Positions 7,886 through 18,072 of a stretch of 64,000 bases of DNA are shown piece by piece. Under the pieces are notes generated by a model that saw nothing but the letters and a program-made list of their open reading frames with translations, ran no database searches and had not been told where the DNA came from. How positions within the stretch are numbered: position 1 is the stretch's first letter; each line of letters opens with the position of its first letter. A program made the translations under genes and the position numbers. The stretch comes from Acidobacteriota bacterium (GTDB lineage Bacteria > Acidobacteriota > Terriglobia > UBA7540), in NCBI GenBank assembly GCA_902812365.1, contig CADDZC010000006.1:1-64000 (forward strand), read 5' to 3'.

Positions 7886-8905
7886 ATGAGCATGTCGTAC
7901 CTCTGGATCAGATTGCACGGGGCGGCCAGCCGGAGCTTACAACTCCTGGCTTGGGCGTTCTTCCAGAGTTCCGAAGAGGTCCTGGTAGGGGGCCAAGCGG
8001 TGATTGAGGGCGTGATGATGCGATCGCCGCACTCCTTTGCCGTAGCCGTGCGGCGGCCCAGCGGCGAGATCGCGGTAACGCAAGGGTTTCTCGCCCGCCC
8101 GTCGGAGAAATACCCTTTGCTGCGGTATCCGATTCTACGAGGGTTGGGCACGTTGGGTCAGGCTCTGGCGTTGGGCATTCGCGCCCTTCGCTATTCCGCG
8201 CAAGCCGCCTTGCAGGAGCCTGAGAAACCGGTCGGCGGGGAGGCGAAGAGTGAGCGGAAGGTTGAGCTTAGTAACTGGTTGCTGGCATTGAACTTAGTTC
8301 TCTCGCTCGGGTTCTTCATTGCCTTTTACAAGTTCCTGCCTCTCTACCTGACGGCGAGGCTCCAGACCCGCTACCCGATAGTTCAGAGCCTTATTGTTTT
8401 CAATCTCATAGACGGCATTATCCGCATCGTCCTGTTTCTTGCCTTTCTCGCCTTGCTGGCCCAGTCCAAAGGGATTCAACGGGTCTTCGAGTACCATGGG
8501 GCCGAGCACAAGGTTGTGTGGGCGTTTGAAAAGACGGGTCGCATTGACGTTGCCACAGCGCGCGGATGCACGCGCTTTCATCCGCGGTGCGGGACGAGCT
8601 TTCTGCTGGTCGTCATGGTGATCGCCATGGTGTTTTATATGTTTCTTCCTTTTCAATCATTTACCGCCAAGTTCGTGGCCCGGATTCTGCTTCTGCCGCT
8701 GATCGCCGGCGTGTCGTACGAGTTCATCCGCTTCTCCGCCCGGACTCAGGGTTGGTTGTGGCGCTGGGCCTCCCAACCCGGTTTGTGGCTGCAACGGATC
8801 ACGACGCGGGAGCCGGACGACCGCCAGCTCGAGACGGCGGTGCGAGCCTTGGAAGCCGCCATGGAACTCGAGAAAGCCCGTGGCGGGGAATTGGTGATCG
8901 CGTAA
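7886..8905 (+). CDS. DUF1385 family membrane protein (YqhQ-like)
   Basis: A 339-residue polytopic protein. The family hallmark GGQAVIEGVMMRSP lies near residue 34, and YHGAEHKVVWAFE and RFHPRCGTSFLL follow in the second half. Hydrophobic segments are visible around LLALNLVLSLGFFIAFY, IVLFLAFLALLA and FLLVVMVIAMVFYMFLP. The biochemical function is unknown; the family is widely found directly upstream of prfA, as here (33-base gap). The first of two ATGs was used; the second, two codons later, is equally possible. Confidence 0.88.
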   Translation: MSMSYLWIRLHGAASRSLQLLAWAFFQSSEEVLVGGQAVIEGVMMRSPHSFAVAVRRPSGEIAVTQGFLARPSEKYPLLRYPILRGLGTLGQALALGIRALRYSAQAALQEPEKPVGGEAKSERKVELSNWLLALNLVLSLGFFIAFYKFLPLYLTARLQTRYPIVQSLIVFNLIDGIIRIVLFLAFLALLAQSKGIQRVFEYHGAEHKVVWAFEKTGRIDVATARGCTRFHPRCGTSFLLVVMVIAMVFYMFLPFQSFTAKFVARILLLPLIAGVSYEFIRFSARTQGWLWRWASQPGLWLQRITTREPDDRQLETAVRALEAAMELEKARGGELVIA

Positions 8906-8938
8906 TCGCACGCCTCAGACTAGGACGGCGTATTTTCA

Positions 8939-10063
8939 ATGCATTTCTTGGACAAACTTGCTGAACTCGAACGCCACTACGAGGCCCTGACGGCACAGTT
9001 AAGTGATCCGGCGATTCTGGCCGACACGGCCGTATATCAGAAGACGGCCAAGGCGCACGCCGAATTGACGGAAGTGGTGGAAAAGTACCGGGAATGGAAG
9101 GGTATTCAGAAATCGCTGGTCGAGACGCAGCGGCTGATGGAAGAATCGTCCTCCGACCCGGGCATGAAGGTCCTGGCACAGGAAGAGTTGGCAGACCTCG
9201 AAAAGCGGCGCGGGGCCGCCGAAGCCGAGCTGAAGAGCTTGCTGTTGCCGAAAGACCCCAACGATGAGAAGAACGTGGTGCTGGAAATCCGAGCCGGCAC
9301 CGGCGGCGACGAGGCGACCTTGTTTGCCCAGGAAATCTTCCGCATGTACAGCCGCTACGCCGAGTCGCAGGGGTGGCGGGTGGAGGTGCTCTCCTCGAGC
9401 CTATCGGGCATCGGCGGGCTGAAAGAAGTGATCGCGGTGATTCGAGGCCGCAAGGTGTACAGCCGCCTCAAGTACGAAAGCGGCGTCCATCGCGTGCAGC
9501 GCGTGCCCACCACCGAGCAGCAAGGCCGCATCCACACCTCGGCCGTGTCCGTGGCCGTGCTGCCCGAGGCCGACGAGGTCGACGTCCACATTGACCCCAA
9601 AGACCTTCGCATTGACACGTTCTGTTCCTCCGGTCCGGGCGGCCAGTCGGTGAATACCACTTATTCGGCCGTCCGCATCACCCATCTGCCGACGGGCATC
9701 GTCGTCTCCTGCCAGGACGAAAAGTCGCAGATCAAGAATCGTGCCAAGGCGCTCCAAGTGTTGCGCTCGCGGCTTTATCAGATGAAACTCGACGAGCAGC
9801 AGAAGCAGATTACCGAAGAGCGGCGCTCGCAGATCGGCTCGGGCGACCGCAGCGAGAAAATCCGCACCTATAATTTCCCGCAGAACCGCCTCACCGATCA
9901 TCGCATCGGACTGACCATCCATCAGCTCGACCGGGTGATGGACGGAAGGATCGACGACGTGATCGAGGCCTTGGTGACTTATTATCAGGCCGAAAAACTG
10001 AAACAGGCGGCCGCTCTGCCCTCGCCCCGAAGCGGAGCGGAACCGGCGGAGGTTCGGCCCTGA
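8939..10063 (+). CDS. prfA: peptide chain release factor 1
   Basis: A 374-residue class I release factor that recognises UAA and UAG and triggers peptidyl-tRNA hydrolysis. The catalytic GGQ is at residues 234-236 ([11 protein letters not shown]). The RF1-type PxT stop-codon tripeptide is PTT at residues 190-192 in [18 protein letters not shown], which separates it from RF2. The N-terminal helical domain is a normal coiled-coil region. About ten extra residues at the C-terminus are not conserved. The usual partner prmC, which methylates the GGQ glutamine, does not follow it here. Confidence 0.97.
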   Translation: MHFLDKLAELERHYEALTAQLSDPAILADTAVYQKTAKAHAELTEVVEKYREWKGIQKSLVETQRLMEESSSDPGMKVLAQEELADLEKRRGAAEAELKSLLLPKDPNDEKNVVLEIRAGTGGDEATLFAQEIFRMYSRYAESQGWRVEVLSSSLSGIGGLKEVIAVIRGRKVYSRLKYESGVHRVQRVPTTEQQGRIHTSAVSVAVLPEADEVDVHIDPKDLRIDTFCSSGPGGQSVNTTYSAVRITHLPTGIVVSCQDEKSQIKNRAKALQVLRSRLYQMKLDEQQKQITEERRSQIGSGDRSEKIRTYNFPQNRLTDHRIGLTIHQLDRVMDGRIDDVIEALVTYYQAEKLKQAAALPSPRSGAEPAEVRP

Positions 10064-10082
10064 GGGGTTTTGTCCGCCGGCC

Positions 10083-10105
10083 AGCCCGCGAAATCGGAGC
10101 GGGCT
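10083..10105 (+). terminator. hairpin downstream of prfA, weak terminator candidate
   Basis: AGCCCGC (10083-10089) pairs with GCGGGCT (10099-10105) around a nine-base loop, 20 bases after the prfA stop. No T-run follows, so intrinsic termination is doubtful. Confidence 0.3.
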
Positions 10106-10170
10106 CCCCGGATGCGACGCGGGCGCGCCCGGGGAGTGGCGCGGGGATCTTCCAAAGGAGGGGTGGGGCC

Positions 10171-11259
10171 ATGTGGCGCGCTGTCATGAATCCGCGGAGC
10201 TGCCGACGTTCAGCCTCGGCCGGCGCGGTGCGACTGGGCTGGGCGACTCTCGCCGTCATCGGCCTGGCTTCGCTGGCCCTCGGATTCCCCGCCGGCCAGA
10301 GCCTTCGCATCTACTTCATCGACGTCGAGGGCGGCCAGTCGACCTTGATTGTGACGCCGGCCGGCCGGTCGCTGCTCGTGGACACCGGATGGCCGGATTT
10401 CGCAGGTCGTGACGCCGGGCGCATCGTGGCGGCGGCGCGGCGGGCGCACCTCGCGCGCATCGACGATGTCGTCATCACCCACTTCCATTCGGATCACGTG
10501 GGCGGCGTGCCCCAGCTCGTCCAGCGGATGCGAGTGGGCACTTTCTTCGATCATGGCGCTAGCGTCGAACACGGCGCGGAAGCCGAGAAGCTCGTGGCGG
10601 CCTATCGAGCGGCCATCGGCCCCAGCCGGCGCGAGGTCGTTCGGCCCGGCGACCACATTCCGCTCCCGGGGGTCGGCATCACCGTGCTGACCGCGAACGG
10701 CGGCGAACTCGGCACTCCGCTGCCTGGGGCGGGCGGACCCAATCCTTACTGCGCCGCGACGCCGCGCACGGCGGATGATACGAGCGAAAATGCGCGTTCG
10801 GTGGGCTTTTTGCTGGCTTACGGCAAGTTCCGTTTCGTCGATCTGGGCGATCTGACCTGGAACAAGGAGCTTGACCTGATGTGCCCGGACAACCGCGTGG
10901 GCACGGCCAGTGTCTTGCTGGTAAGCCATCACGGCTTGGCCGTTTCGAACTCGCAGCCTTTGGTCTGGGCACTCCGCCCGCAAGTGGCGATCATGAACAA
11001 CGGCGCTCGGAAGGGCGGCGAGCCGGCCGCCTGGGAGCGCCTAAAGCGCTCGCCCGGCCTCGAAGACTTATGGCAGCTTCATTATTCGGAAGCCGGAGGC
11101 GCGGATCACAACGTCAATAAGGCCTACATCGCCAATCTCCACGAAAAGTGCCGCGGCCACTGGATCGAGCTGACCGCCGAACCGGACGGCAGCTTTACGG
11201 TGTGGAATTCCCGCAACGGCTTTGCGAAGCACTATCGGGCGAGAACCTCGCTGGAGTAG
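10171..11259 (+). CDS. exported metallo-beta-lactamase-fold hydrolase (ComEC C-terminal-like)
   Basis: A 362-residue protein. A signal anchor (LGWATLAVIGLASLALGFPAG, residues 22-42) precedes a metallo-beta-lactamase core beginning YFIDVEGGQSTLIV. The metal site THFHSDHVGG holds His104, His106, Asp108 and His109. Later metal ligands are probable in VDLGDLTW and VSHHGL. This arrangement resembles the C-terminal domain of ComEC and related MBL hydrolases. A strong AAGGAGG precedes the ATG. The substrate is unknown; an exported location makes a nuclease or phosphoesterase acting on external substrates possible, as an inference only. Confidence 0.85.
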   Translation: MWRAVMNPRSCRRSASAGAVRLGWATLAVIGLASLALGFPAGQSLRIYFIDVEGGQSTLIVTPAGRSLLVDTGWPDFAGRDAGRIVAAARRAHLARIDDVVITHFHSDHVGGVPQLVQRMRVGTFFDHGASVEHGAEAEKLVAAYRAAIGPSRREVVRPGDHIPLPGVGITVLTANGGELGTPLPGAGGPNPYCAATPRTADDTSENARSVGFLLAYGKFRFVDLGDLTWNKELDLMCPDNRVGTASVLLVSHHGLAVSNSQPLVWALRPQVAIMNNGARKGGEPAAWERLKRSPGLEDLWQLHYSEAGGADHNVNKAYIANLHEKCRGHWIELTAEPDGSFTVWNSRNGFAKHYRARTSLE

Positions 11260-11384
11260 GCTTTGTGGTACGCGACCTTCGCTTCCGTGGGCGGCTCCGG
11301 AGACTGGGGCGGATGGGCGATGTGGCCCCGTGGGGGAACGACCGGCGGGGCCAGAGGCTCCCGGGTTCAAACCGTCTTTCGGCC

Positions 11385-14216
11385 GTGCGCGCGGGGGCTT
11401 GCCCGCCGCGCAATCGCCGGTGGCGCGGCGCCGCGTGGATGACTCTGCTGGCCGCGGTTGTGGGCTGCGGGGGCGGCTCGCTTAACGGCCCGGGCGCGGC
11501 CCCGGTGAGCGGAGGGCTGCGCGCGCCGGCCGGCAGCCGGCCGACAAAGATCAACCCCGCCGGCGAAACCGTCCTGCCGAACGGCCGCATCCTTACGCCG
11601 CGGGGCGTCCTGGTGAGAGTGGCGCCCCACCCTTACGGCTTGGCGCTCTCGCCGGATGGCCAGACTCTGGTCACCGCCAACAGCGGCACGGCCCCGTTTT
11701 CGGTCTCCATCCTCACGAATCTCGCCAGTCCCCGGCCCACCGTCGCTCAGATTCCCCCCGGCTTCACCCCGTCGCCGGGTGATCCCCCGAGCGTCTACCT
11801 CGGCGTCGCCATCGCCCGGGACAACCGCACCCTGTACGTGTCGGAGGGTAACAACGGCCGCATCGGAGTCTTTGACCTCGCCACCCGGCGGCGCATCGAC
11901 TCTCTCAGCCTGGACCAGACGCTGGAAGGCCGGGCGTATCGGGACAGCTTGACCGGCGAAATCCAACTCTCACGCGATGGGCGCTTTCTGTACGCGCTGG
12001 ATCTCGCCCATTACCGCTTGGTGATCTTTGATACTGCCCGCCGGCGGATGCTCGCGAGCCTCCCGGTGGGCCGCCTGCCCTTTGGCCTGGCCCTGTCCCC
12101 CGACGACCAATGGGCCTACGTCTCGAACGTCGGGATGTTCCAGTATTCGCTGGTGCCGGGCTATGACCCGAGGGACCCAAAAGATACCGGCATCGATTTT
12201 CCACCCTTCGGATTTCCGTCTCCGGCGGCCGACGTGGGTGCGATGGTCAGCGGCAAGCGGATTCCCGGGCTGGGCGATCCGAACTCGCCGGGGTCGAATT
12301 GCGTCTGGGTGATCGATGTCTCGATTCCCAGCCAACCGGAGGTGCGGGGCAAGATTCCTACCGGGCTTCCGGTGGGGCCCGAGTCGGTGGGAGGGTCAAG
12401 TCCGGGCGGCGTCGTGGCCGGACACAAGAGCGTCTACGTGTCCAACGCCACCCAGGACTCGATCAGCATCATCGATGCCCGAACCTGGCGGGTGAAGCGC
12501 ACGGTTCGGCTCGAGCCGGCTCCGTCCGTCAAGGGACTGCGGGGCGTGCTGCCGTTCGGCCTGGCGCTCAGTCCGGACGAAAAAAGATTGTACGTCGCCT
12601 GCGCGGGCATCAATGCCGTGGCCGTCCTCGACGCGCGCAAGGGTAAAGTGCTCGGTTACCTCCCGGCGGGCTGGTTTCCGGCCCGCCTGCAAATCAGTCA
12701 CGACGGCAAGACCTTATACGTGGCGAACGCCAAAGGCTTCGGGGCCGGGCCGAACGGGGGGCCCGATTTTCATCGCGGTCCGGAAGGAACGTACATCGGG
12801 GCGATTACCCGGGGGGTGGTTTCCATTGTGCGGATTCCTGAGCCTCGGACGCTCAAGGATGAGACGGCGCGGGTGCTGCTGAATAACGGGCTCACTCGCG
12901 AAAATCCCGTAGAGAAGGGCGGCGCGGAGGCGCCAGCGCCCTTCCGCGCCATCCGCCACGTGGTCGTCATCGTTAAAGAGAATCGGACCTTTGACCAAGT
13001 GTACGGCGACTTACCCAGTGTGGCCGGCGAGCCGGTCAACGGCGATCCCGAGCTCGCCGAGTACGGCGACGAGGCGACGGTGAAGGCGGAAAGCGAGGAA
13101 CCAGCGCAGCCCCGGCTGGCCGCGGGGGAAGCGGAGGGTTCCGGCACCCCGCCCACGGTTGAGCATGCGCGCGTTTCGCCCAATCACCATGCGCTGGCCG
13201 AGCGCTTCGGCCTCAGCGATAACTACTATGTCGACGGCGACGTTTCCGTCGACGGCCACCACTGGCTGGTGGGGAATTACCCCAACGAGATGTTCGAATC
13301 GGCGTGGCCCGCCGCCTACGGAGGTCAGTTTGACTTCAAGCCCGATCCCGACGCTGCCGGACGGCTCGGCGTCGGCGCTACCAGCCCCTGGCCGGAAACC
13401 TATCTGGAAGCCGGTTCGCTCTGGGAGCACCTGGCGCGCCATCAGATCACCTTCCGCAATTACGGCGAAGGGCTCGAGATGGCGGGCGACGACGAAGAGG
13501 CGGGCCTGGAGCCGACGGGAGTTCGGGAGGCCATCAACATGCCGATGCCGGAACCGCTCTTTGAAAACACGTCGCGCACCTATCCGACTTTTAACACCAA
13601 CATTTCCGACCAGTACCGGTTCGAGCAGTTCCGGCGGGAGTTTGCGGCGCGCTACGCGAGCGGCCGGGAAGCGCTCCCCCAACTGATTTTCATCTGGCTG
13701 CCCCAGGACCACACCGCCGATCCGCGCCCGGCGGACGGCTATCCTTACCGCGCCTCGTACGTGGCTGACAACGACCTGGCGCTCGGGAAGTTCGTCCAGC
13801 TCTTCTCTCACAGCGCCTATTGGCGCGACATGGCGATCTTCGTGACCGAAGACGACGCTCAGGACGGCACCGACCACGTCGACGCTCACCGCAGCATCCT
13901 GTTGGTCGTCAGTCCGTATTCGCGGCGCGGTGTTTCGCACGTTCACACCAGCATGGAAAGCATCCTGAAAACCATCGACGAGATTTTTGGCCTCGGTTAT
14001 CTCAACCAATATGACGCCGCCGCCACCGATCTTTCCGATCGCTTCACGTCGCGGCCCGATTTTACGCCCTACGATCCGCTGCCTCCCGATCGGCGGCTCT
14101 TTGATCCCTCGCGGGTGATCGAGCGCGGCCTCGAACCCGGGGCCGGCCGGACTCCCTCGGCCCCGCTCGATGATCCGGCCCGGATCCGCCGCGAGCTGGA
14201 CGGGCGGGAGCCGTAA
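11385..14216 (+). CDS. exported YVTN beta-propeller / phosphoesterase (phospholipase C-acid phosphatase family) fusion
   Basis: About 943 residues. The N-terminal part is a beta-propeller made of YncE/YVTN-type blades (PYGLALSPDGQTLVTANSG, LPFGLALSPDDQWAYVSN, LPFGLALSPDEKRLYVACAG, ARLQISHDGKTLYVANAKG). The C-terminal part begins IRHVVVIVKENRTFDQVYGDL, the metal-site motif of the PF04185 phosphoesterase/alkaline phosphatase-like superfamily, and continues with FGLSDNYYVDGDVSVDGHHW, LPQDHT and FVTEDDAQDGTDHVDAHR. A lipoprotein-like signal MTLLAAVVGCGGG places it outside the cytoplasm. The start is uncertain: GTG at 11385 gives a basic n-region and fits the signal best. ATG 11313 (with GGAG upstream) and ATG 11439 are alternatives. 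The substrate is unknown. Confidence 0.83.
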   Translation: MRAGACPPRNRRWRGAAWMTLLAAVVGCGGGSLNGPGAAPVSGGLRAPAGSRPTKINPAGETVLPNGRILTPRGVLVRVAPHPYGLALSPDGQTLVTANSGTAPFSVSILTNLASPRPTVAQIPPGFTPSPGDPPSVYLGVAIARDNRTLYVSEGNNGRIGVFDLATRRRIDSLSLDQTLEGRAYRDSLTGEIQLSRDGRFLYALDLAHYRLVIFDTARRRMLASLPVGRLPFGLALSPDDQWAYVSNVGMFQYSLVPGYDPRDPKDTGIDFPPFGFPSPAADVGAMVSGKRIPGLGDPNSPGSNCVWVIDVSIPSQPEVRGKIPTGLPVGPESVGGSSPGGVVAGHKSVYVSNATQDSISIIDARTWRVKRTVRLEPAPSVKGLRGVLPFGLALSPDEKRLYVACAGINAVAVLDARKGKVLGYLPAGWFPARLQISHDGKTLYVANAKGFGAGPNGGPDFHRGPEGTYIGAITRGVVSIVRIPEPRTLKDETARVLLNNGLTRENPVEKGGAEAPAPFRAIRHVVVIVKENRTFDQVYGDLPSVAGEPVNGDPELAEYGDEATVKAESEEPAQPRLAAGEAEGSGTPPTVEHARVSPNHHALAERFGLSDNYYVDGDVSVDGHHWLVGNYPNEMFESAWPAAYGGQFDFKPDPDAAGRLGVGATSPWPETYLEAGSLWEHLARHQITFRNYGEGLEMAGDDEEAGLEPTGVREAINMPMPEPLFENTSRTYPTFNTNISDQYRFEQFRREFAARYASGREALPQLIFIWLPQDHTADPRPADGYPYRASYVADNDLALGKFVQLFSHSAYWRDMAIFVTEDDAQDGTDHVDAHRSILLVVSPYSRRGVSHVHTSMESILKTIDEIFGLGYLNQYDAAATDLSDRFTSRPDFTPYDPLPPDRRLFDPSRVIERGLEPGAGRTPSAPLDDPARIRRELDGREP

Positions 14217-14255
14217 AGGGATTCGGCCGGGGGCGCCCTGACGGCGCGGCGATTC

Positions 14256-14264
14256 TGATATAAT
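14256..14264 (+). promoter_or_regulatory. extended -10 promoter of the comM-like gene
   Basis: TGATATAAT is an extended -10 (TG-N-TATAAT) ending 29 bases before the start codon. CTGACG at 14238-14243 could be a weak -35, but its 15-base spacing is short. Confidence 0.5.
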
Positions 14265-14293
14265 CGCGGCGCTCGCAGCCACAGGATCGCCGG

Positions 14294-15826
14294 ATGCTCT
14301 TCAAAACCTTCAGCGCCGCCGTCTTCGGAATTGACGCCTATCTGGTCGAAGTGGAAGTAGACATCTCGGCCGGCAACCCCAACTTCATGACCGTCGGCCT
14401 GCCCGACGCGGCCGTGCGCGAGAGCCGCGAGCGCATCAAGTCGGCCATCAAGAATTGCGGCCTGGAATTCCCTTTTCAGGTCATTACCGTGAATCTCGCT
14501 CCGGCCGACGTCAAGAAGGAAGGCTCGGGATTCGATCTGGCCATTGCGCTGGGGATTCTCGGCACCACGGGCGTCCTGCTGAAGGCGGACCTGAGGTCTT
14601 ACCTCTTTCTGGGTGAACTGTCGCTGGACGGCGGCCTGCGCCCGGTCAAGGGCGCGCTGTCGATTGCCACGATGGCGCGGCAGAAAGGGATCCGGCGGCT
14701 GGTGGTGCCTCGGGAGAATGCGCGCGAGGCGGCCGTGGTCAAGGACGTGGAGGTCTACGGCCTCGGTTCGCTGGTGGAAGTGCTCGATTTGGTGAACGAG
14801 ACGCGGGCATTCGAGCCCGCCCGAGTGAGCACGGCGGAGATGCTGGCGCAAGCGGGCCAGTATGGAGTGGATTTTCGCGACGTCAAAGGACAGCTTCACG
14901 CCAAGCGGGCCATCGAAGTGGCGACCGCGGGCGGTCACAACATTCTGATGATCGGACCGCCCGGGGCCGGCAAAACGATGCTGGCCAAACGCATCCCCAC
15001 GATTCTTCCCCCGCTGACTTTTGACGAAGCCCTCCAAACCACCAAGATCCACAGCGTCGCCGGCATCCTCGAGCCCGGCACAGGGCTGGTGGGCGTGCGA
15101 CCCTTTCGCTCTCCGCACCACACCATCTCCGACGCCGGGCTGATCGGCGGCGGCGTGGTGCCCCGCCCGGGCGAAGTCAGCTTGGCGCACAACGGGCTGT
15201 TGTTTCTCGACGAGCTGCCCGAGTTCCAGCGCAACGTGCTGGAAGTGCTCCGCCAGCCGCTCGAGGACGGTTTGGTGACGATTGCCCGCGCCTCGATGTC
15301 GCTGACGTTTCCCGCCCGCTTCATGCTGGCCGCAGCCATGAACCCGTGCCCTTGTGGATTTTTCAACGACCCGTCCCGTGAGTGCACCTGCACGCCGCCG
15401 ATGATCCAGCGCTACGTGTCGAAAATATCGGGACCGCTTCTCGACCGGATCGACATCCATATCGACATGCCGGCGGTGAAATATCGCGAACTCCGCGAGG
15501 ACGCGGGTGGGGAAGCGTCGGAAAGAATCCGCGAGCGGGTGGCGGCGGCCCGCCGCCGCCAACTGGCTCGCTACCAGGGCGAGAAGATCTACTGCAACGC
15601 CCAGATGAGTTCCCGCCAGATCGCGCGCTACTGCAACATCTCCCCCGAGTGCGAGCGCCTGCTGGAAAGCGCCATGACGCGACTGGGGCTCTCCGCTCGG
15701 GCCCACGACCGTATTCTGAAGGTGGCGCGGACGATTGCCGATCTGGCCGGCGCCCGGGACATCTCGACCGAGCACATCGCGGAAGCCATCCAGTATCGTT
15801 CACTCGACCGGAGCTACTGGGCCTGA
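14294..15826 (+). CDS. comM: YifB/ComM family Mg-chelatase-like AAA+ ATPase
   Basis: A 510-residue protein of the ComM family, a hexameric branch-migration helicase that aids recombination during natural transformation in Gram-negative bacteria. The N-terminal ChlI-type domain (residues 1-170, [17 protein letters not shown] near 35) is followed by the Walker A box GPPGAGKT (221-228). Walker B is [11 protein letters not shown] near residue 300, and [12 protein letters not shown] is the characteristic cysteine-containing stretch. The C-terminal helical domain ([29 protein letters not shown]) is complete. It is transcribed alone and followed by an aminotransferase 115 bases later. Length is usual for the family. 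Confidence 0.94.
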   Translation: MLFKTFSAAVFGIDAYLVEVEVDISAGNPNFMTVGLPDAAVRESRERIKSAIKNCGLEFPFQVITVNLAPADVKKEGSGFDLAIALGILGTTGVLLKADLRSYLFLGELSLDGGLRPVKGALSIATMARQKGIRRLVVPRENAREAAVVKDVEVYGLGSLVEVLDLVNETRAFEPARVSTAEMLAQAGQYGVDFRDVKGQLHAKRAIEVATAGGHNILMIGPPGAGKTMLAKRIPTILPPLTFDEALQTTKIHSVAGILEPGTGLVGVRPFRSPHHTISDAGLIGGGVVPRPGEVSLAHNGLLFLDELPEFQRNVLEVLRQPLEDGLVTIARASMSLTFPARFMLAAAMNPCPCGFFNDPSRECTCTPPMIQRYVSKISGPLLDRIDIHIDMPAVKYRELREDAGGEASERIRERVAAARRRQLARYQGEKIYCNAQMSSRQIARYCNISPECERLLESAMTRLGLSARAHDRILKVARTIADLAGARDISTEHIAEAIQYRSLDRSYWA

Positions 15827-15941
15827 CGGCGTCCTTCTGCTCCGCCGACCCCGGCCGGCGGGCCCCCGAGGACTGCCTTGTCAGTCGCCGCCGCCCGGGA
15901 TATGCTGTCGATTCATTGGCCCGCGGTGCCCGGGAGGCCGA

Positions 15942-17243
15942 ATGACCCGCGACGAGGTTCTGAAGAAAAGGAAAGACTACATCTTTTCCTGCGTAACCCA
16001 CTTCTATTCCGAGCCGCTGATTGCCGACCACGGCCAGGCGCAGTATCTGTGGGACGTGGAAGGCCGGCGCTATCTCGATTTCTTTGGCGGCATTTTGACG
16101 GTCGGGGTGGGTCACTGCCACCCCAAGGTCTCGGCGGCCATCAAGCGGCAGGCCGATCGCCTCGTCCACAGCGCCACCGTCTATCCGACGGCGGAGATCG
16201 TGGGGTTGGCGGAGAAACTGGCGCACATCACTCCGGGCCGGCTGCAAAAGAGCTTTTTTACCAACAGCGGAACGGAAGCCAACGAGGCCGCCGTGCTGGT
16301 GGCGCGGATGCACACCGGCGCCTTCGACGTGGTGGCCCTGCGCCACGGCTACAGCGGGCATTCGCACCTCGCCAAGTCGCTGACGGCCATGGCCCCGTGG
16401 CGAAAGAGCGGCGTGATTAGCGTCGGCATCGCCCACGCCGTCAATCCCTATTGTTACCGCTGCCCGCTGAAGCTCACGTATCCGGGCTGCGGCGTGGCAT
16501 GCGCCGAGGACGTGGAAGAGACCATTCGCACCGCGACCTCGGGGTCGATCGCGGCGTTCGTGGCCGAGCCGATTCAGGGCGCGGGCGGATTCATCACGCC
16601 GCCCCCGGAGTATTTCAAGATCGTCTTCGCTATCGTTAAGAAGTACGGAGGCCTGTTCATCGCCGACGAGGTGCAGACGGGTTTCGGGCGCACCGGCCAG
16701 AAGTGGTTCGGCATCGAGCATTGGGAGGTTGAACCCGACATTCTGACCGGCGCCAAGGCGATGGCCAACGGGACGCCCGTCGGCCTGACCATTGCCCGGC
16801 CGGAGGTGGCCGATTCCTTCAAGGGCAGCACGATCTCGACCTTCGGAGGCAATCCGATAACCGCCGTAGCGGCCCGGGCCACGATCGAAGTGATCGAAGA
16901 AGAACGGCTTCTGGAGAACTGCGCGCGGGTGGGGGCCTACTTCCGCCGCCGCCTGGAGGAACTGCAGCAGAAGCATCCGCTCATCGGCGACGTGCGGGGC
17001 ATGGGCTTGATGCAGGGCCTCGAGCTCGTGCGAGACCGCCGCAGCCAGGAGCCGGCCCCGGAGGAGACCAACGAACTAATGGAGCGCTGCCGCGCCCACG
17101 GCCTGCTGATCGGCAAGGGGGGACTTTATAATAACGTGGTGCGCCTCTCGCCCCCGTTGAACGTGAAGGAGTCCGACTGCGATCAGGCGATCGAGGCGAT
17201 GGACAAGGCTTTCGCCGAGATGGAAGCCGCCGGCCGGCGCTGA
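15942..17243 (+). CDS. class III pyridoxal-phosphate aminotransferase (AGXT2-like)
   Basis: A 433-residue fold-type I aminotransferase. Visible motifs are YLDFFGGILTVGVGHCHP, the cofactor-phosphate region FFTNSGTEANEAA, the Asp that contacts the pyridine nitrogen in LFIADEVQTGFGRTG, and the Schiff-base lysine in LTGAKAMANG. A cysteine-rich insertion YCYRCPLKLTYPGCGVACAED is the AGXT2-like subgroup's feature. Likely donors are beta-alanine, GABA, ornithine or similar amines; the exact substrate cannot be decided. ATG 15942 was chosen because GGGAGG lies five bases upstream; the reading frame continues open upstream without a plausible start. It is convergent with the efflux operon, 37 bases away. 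Confidence 0.88.
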   Translation: MTRDEVLKKRKDYIFSCVTHFYSEPLIADHGQAQYLWDVEGRRYLDFFGGILTVGVGHCHPKVSAAIKRQADRLVHSATVYPTAEIVGLAEKLAHITPGRLQKSFFTNSGTEANEAAVLVARMHTGAFDVVALRHGYSGHSHLAKSLTAMAPWRKSGVISVGIAHAVNPYCYRCPLKLTYPGCGVACAEDVEETIRTATSGSIAAFVAEPIQGAGGFITPPPEYFKIVFAIVKKYGGLFIADEVQTGFGRTGQKWFGIEHWEVEPDILTGAKAMANGTPVGLTIARPEVADSFKGSTISTFGGNPITAVAARATIEVIEEERLLENCARVGAYFRRRLEELQQKHPLIGDVRGMGLMQGLELVRDRRSQEPAPEETNELMERCRAHGLLIGKGGLYNNVVRLSPPLNVKESDCDQAIEAMDKAFAEMEAAGRR

Positions 17244-17280
17244 AGCCCTGCCTCCTCGCTCCCGTGTCCGCTTCTCTCCT

Positions 17281-17994
17281 CTACCGCTCGGCCACCTGCC
17301 GAGATTCGGGCTCCAGGGGAAGAAGCTGGCCCTTTTCGAGGTGCCGGGTCACCGTGGCATAGTGGGCGGCGCGCGGATCGTGGGTGACCATAACGATGGT
17401 CTTCTTGAACTCGCGGTTGAGACGGCTCAGGATGTCGAGAATTTCTTCCGCCGAGTGGGCGTCAAGATCGCCGGTGGGCTCGTCGGCCACGAGCAGCGTG
17501 GGATCGCTGACGATGGCGCGGGCGATGGCGACCCGCTGTTCTTGCCCGCCGGAAAGCTGCCGGGGGTAATGGCGGATGCGGTCGGCCAGTCCCACCAACT
17601 CGAGGGCCGCCAGCACGTGCTTCTGGCGCTCGGCGGCCGACAGGCGGGTGAGCAGCAGGGGCAGCTCCACGTTTTCGTAAGCCGTCAACACGGGGATAAG
17701 GTTGAAGGTTTGGAAGACGAAGCCGATGTGAGCGTTGCGCCACGCGGCCAGCCGATCTTCGTCGAGGCGGGCGACGTCTTCGCCGAGCACGCGCAGCTCG
17801 CCGGAAGTCGGGCGGTCAATGCCGGCGATGATGTTCAATAGCGTCGTCTTGCCCGAGCCCGAGGGCCCCATCAGGCAAAGGAACTCGCCTGCCTCCACGG
17901 TCAAATTGGCATTCTCGAGGGCTACCACCTCGAACGAGTCGCGCCGAAAAATCTTCGAAAGATTTCTGATCTCGATCACCGGTTTGCCCATCAT
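17281..17994 (-). CDS. ABC transporter ATPase (MacB/LolD type)
   Basis: A 237-residue ATPase. Walker A is GPSGSGKT near residue 41. The signature is [14 protein letters not shown] (Glu where Gln is commonest), and Walker B is [12 protein letters not shown]. The Gly-Asp-Leu-Asp D-loop and the text [25 protein letters not shown] are typical of the lipoprotein-release/MacB group that drives FtsX-like permeases. It is the last gene of the minus-strand tetR-efflux operon, 78 bases after the HlyD adaptor. Two consecutive ATGs open the frame. Confidence 0.92.
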   Translation of the reverse strand: MMGKPVIEIRNLSKIFRRDSFEVVALENANLTVEAGEFLCLMGPSGSGKTTLLNIIAGIDRPTSGELRVLGEDVARLDEDRLAAWRNAHIGFVFQTFNLIPVLTAYENVELPLLLTRLSAAERQKHVLAALELVGLADRIRHYPRQLSGGQEQRVAIARAIVSDPTLLVADEPTGDLDAHSAEEILDILSRLNREFKKTIVMVTHDPRAAHYATVTRHLEKGQLLPLEPESRQVAER

Positions 17995-18072
17995 GGTGTT
18001 CTCATCGCCTCGATTCTGGCGGTCTCCCGCCGGAGTGTCGCCTCAACTTGCTTCGGTCGTATTCCCCGCGCT

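Noticed and set aside
13011-14282. 423-residue minus-strand open frame
   Set aside because: It is antisense to the phosphoesterase domain; codon composition fits a shadow.
14069-15775. 568-residue minus-strand open frame
   Set aside because: It is antisense to the comM gene and made of His/Arg-rich text without domain motifs.
15363-16976. 537-residue minus-strand open frame
   Set aside because: It spans the comM end and the aminotransferase in antisense; both sense genes have clear motifs.
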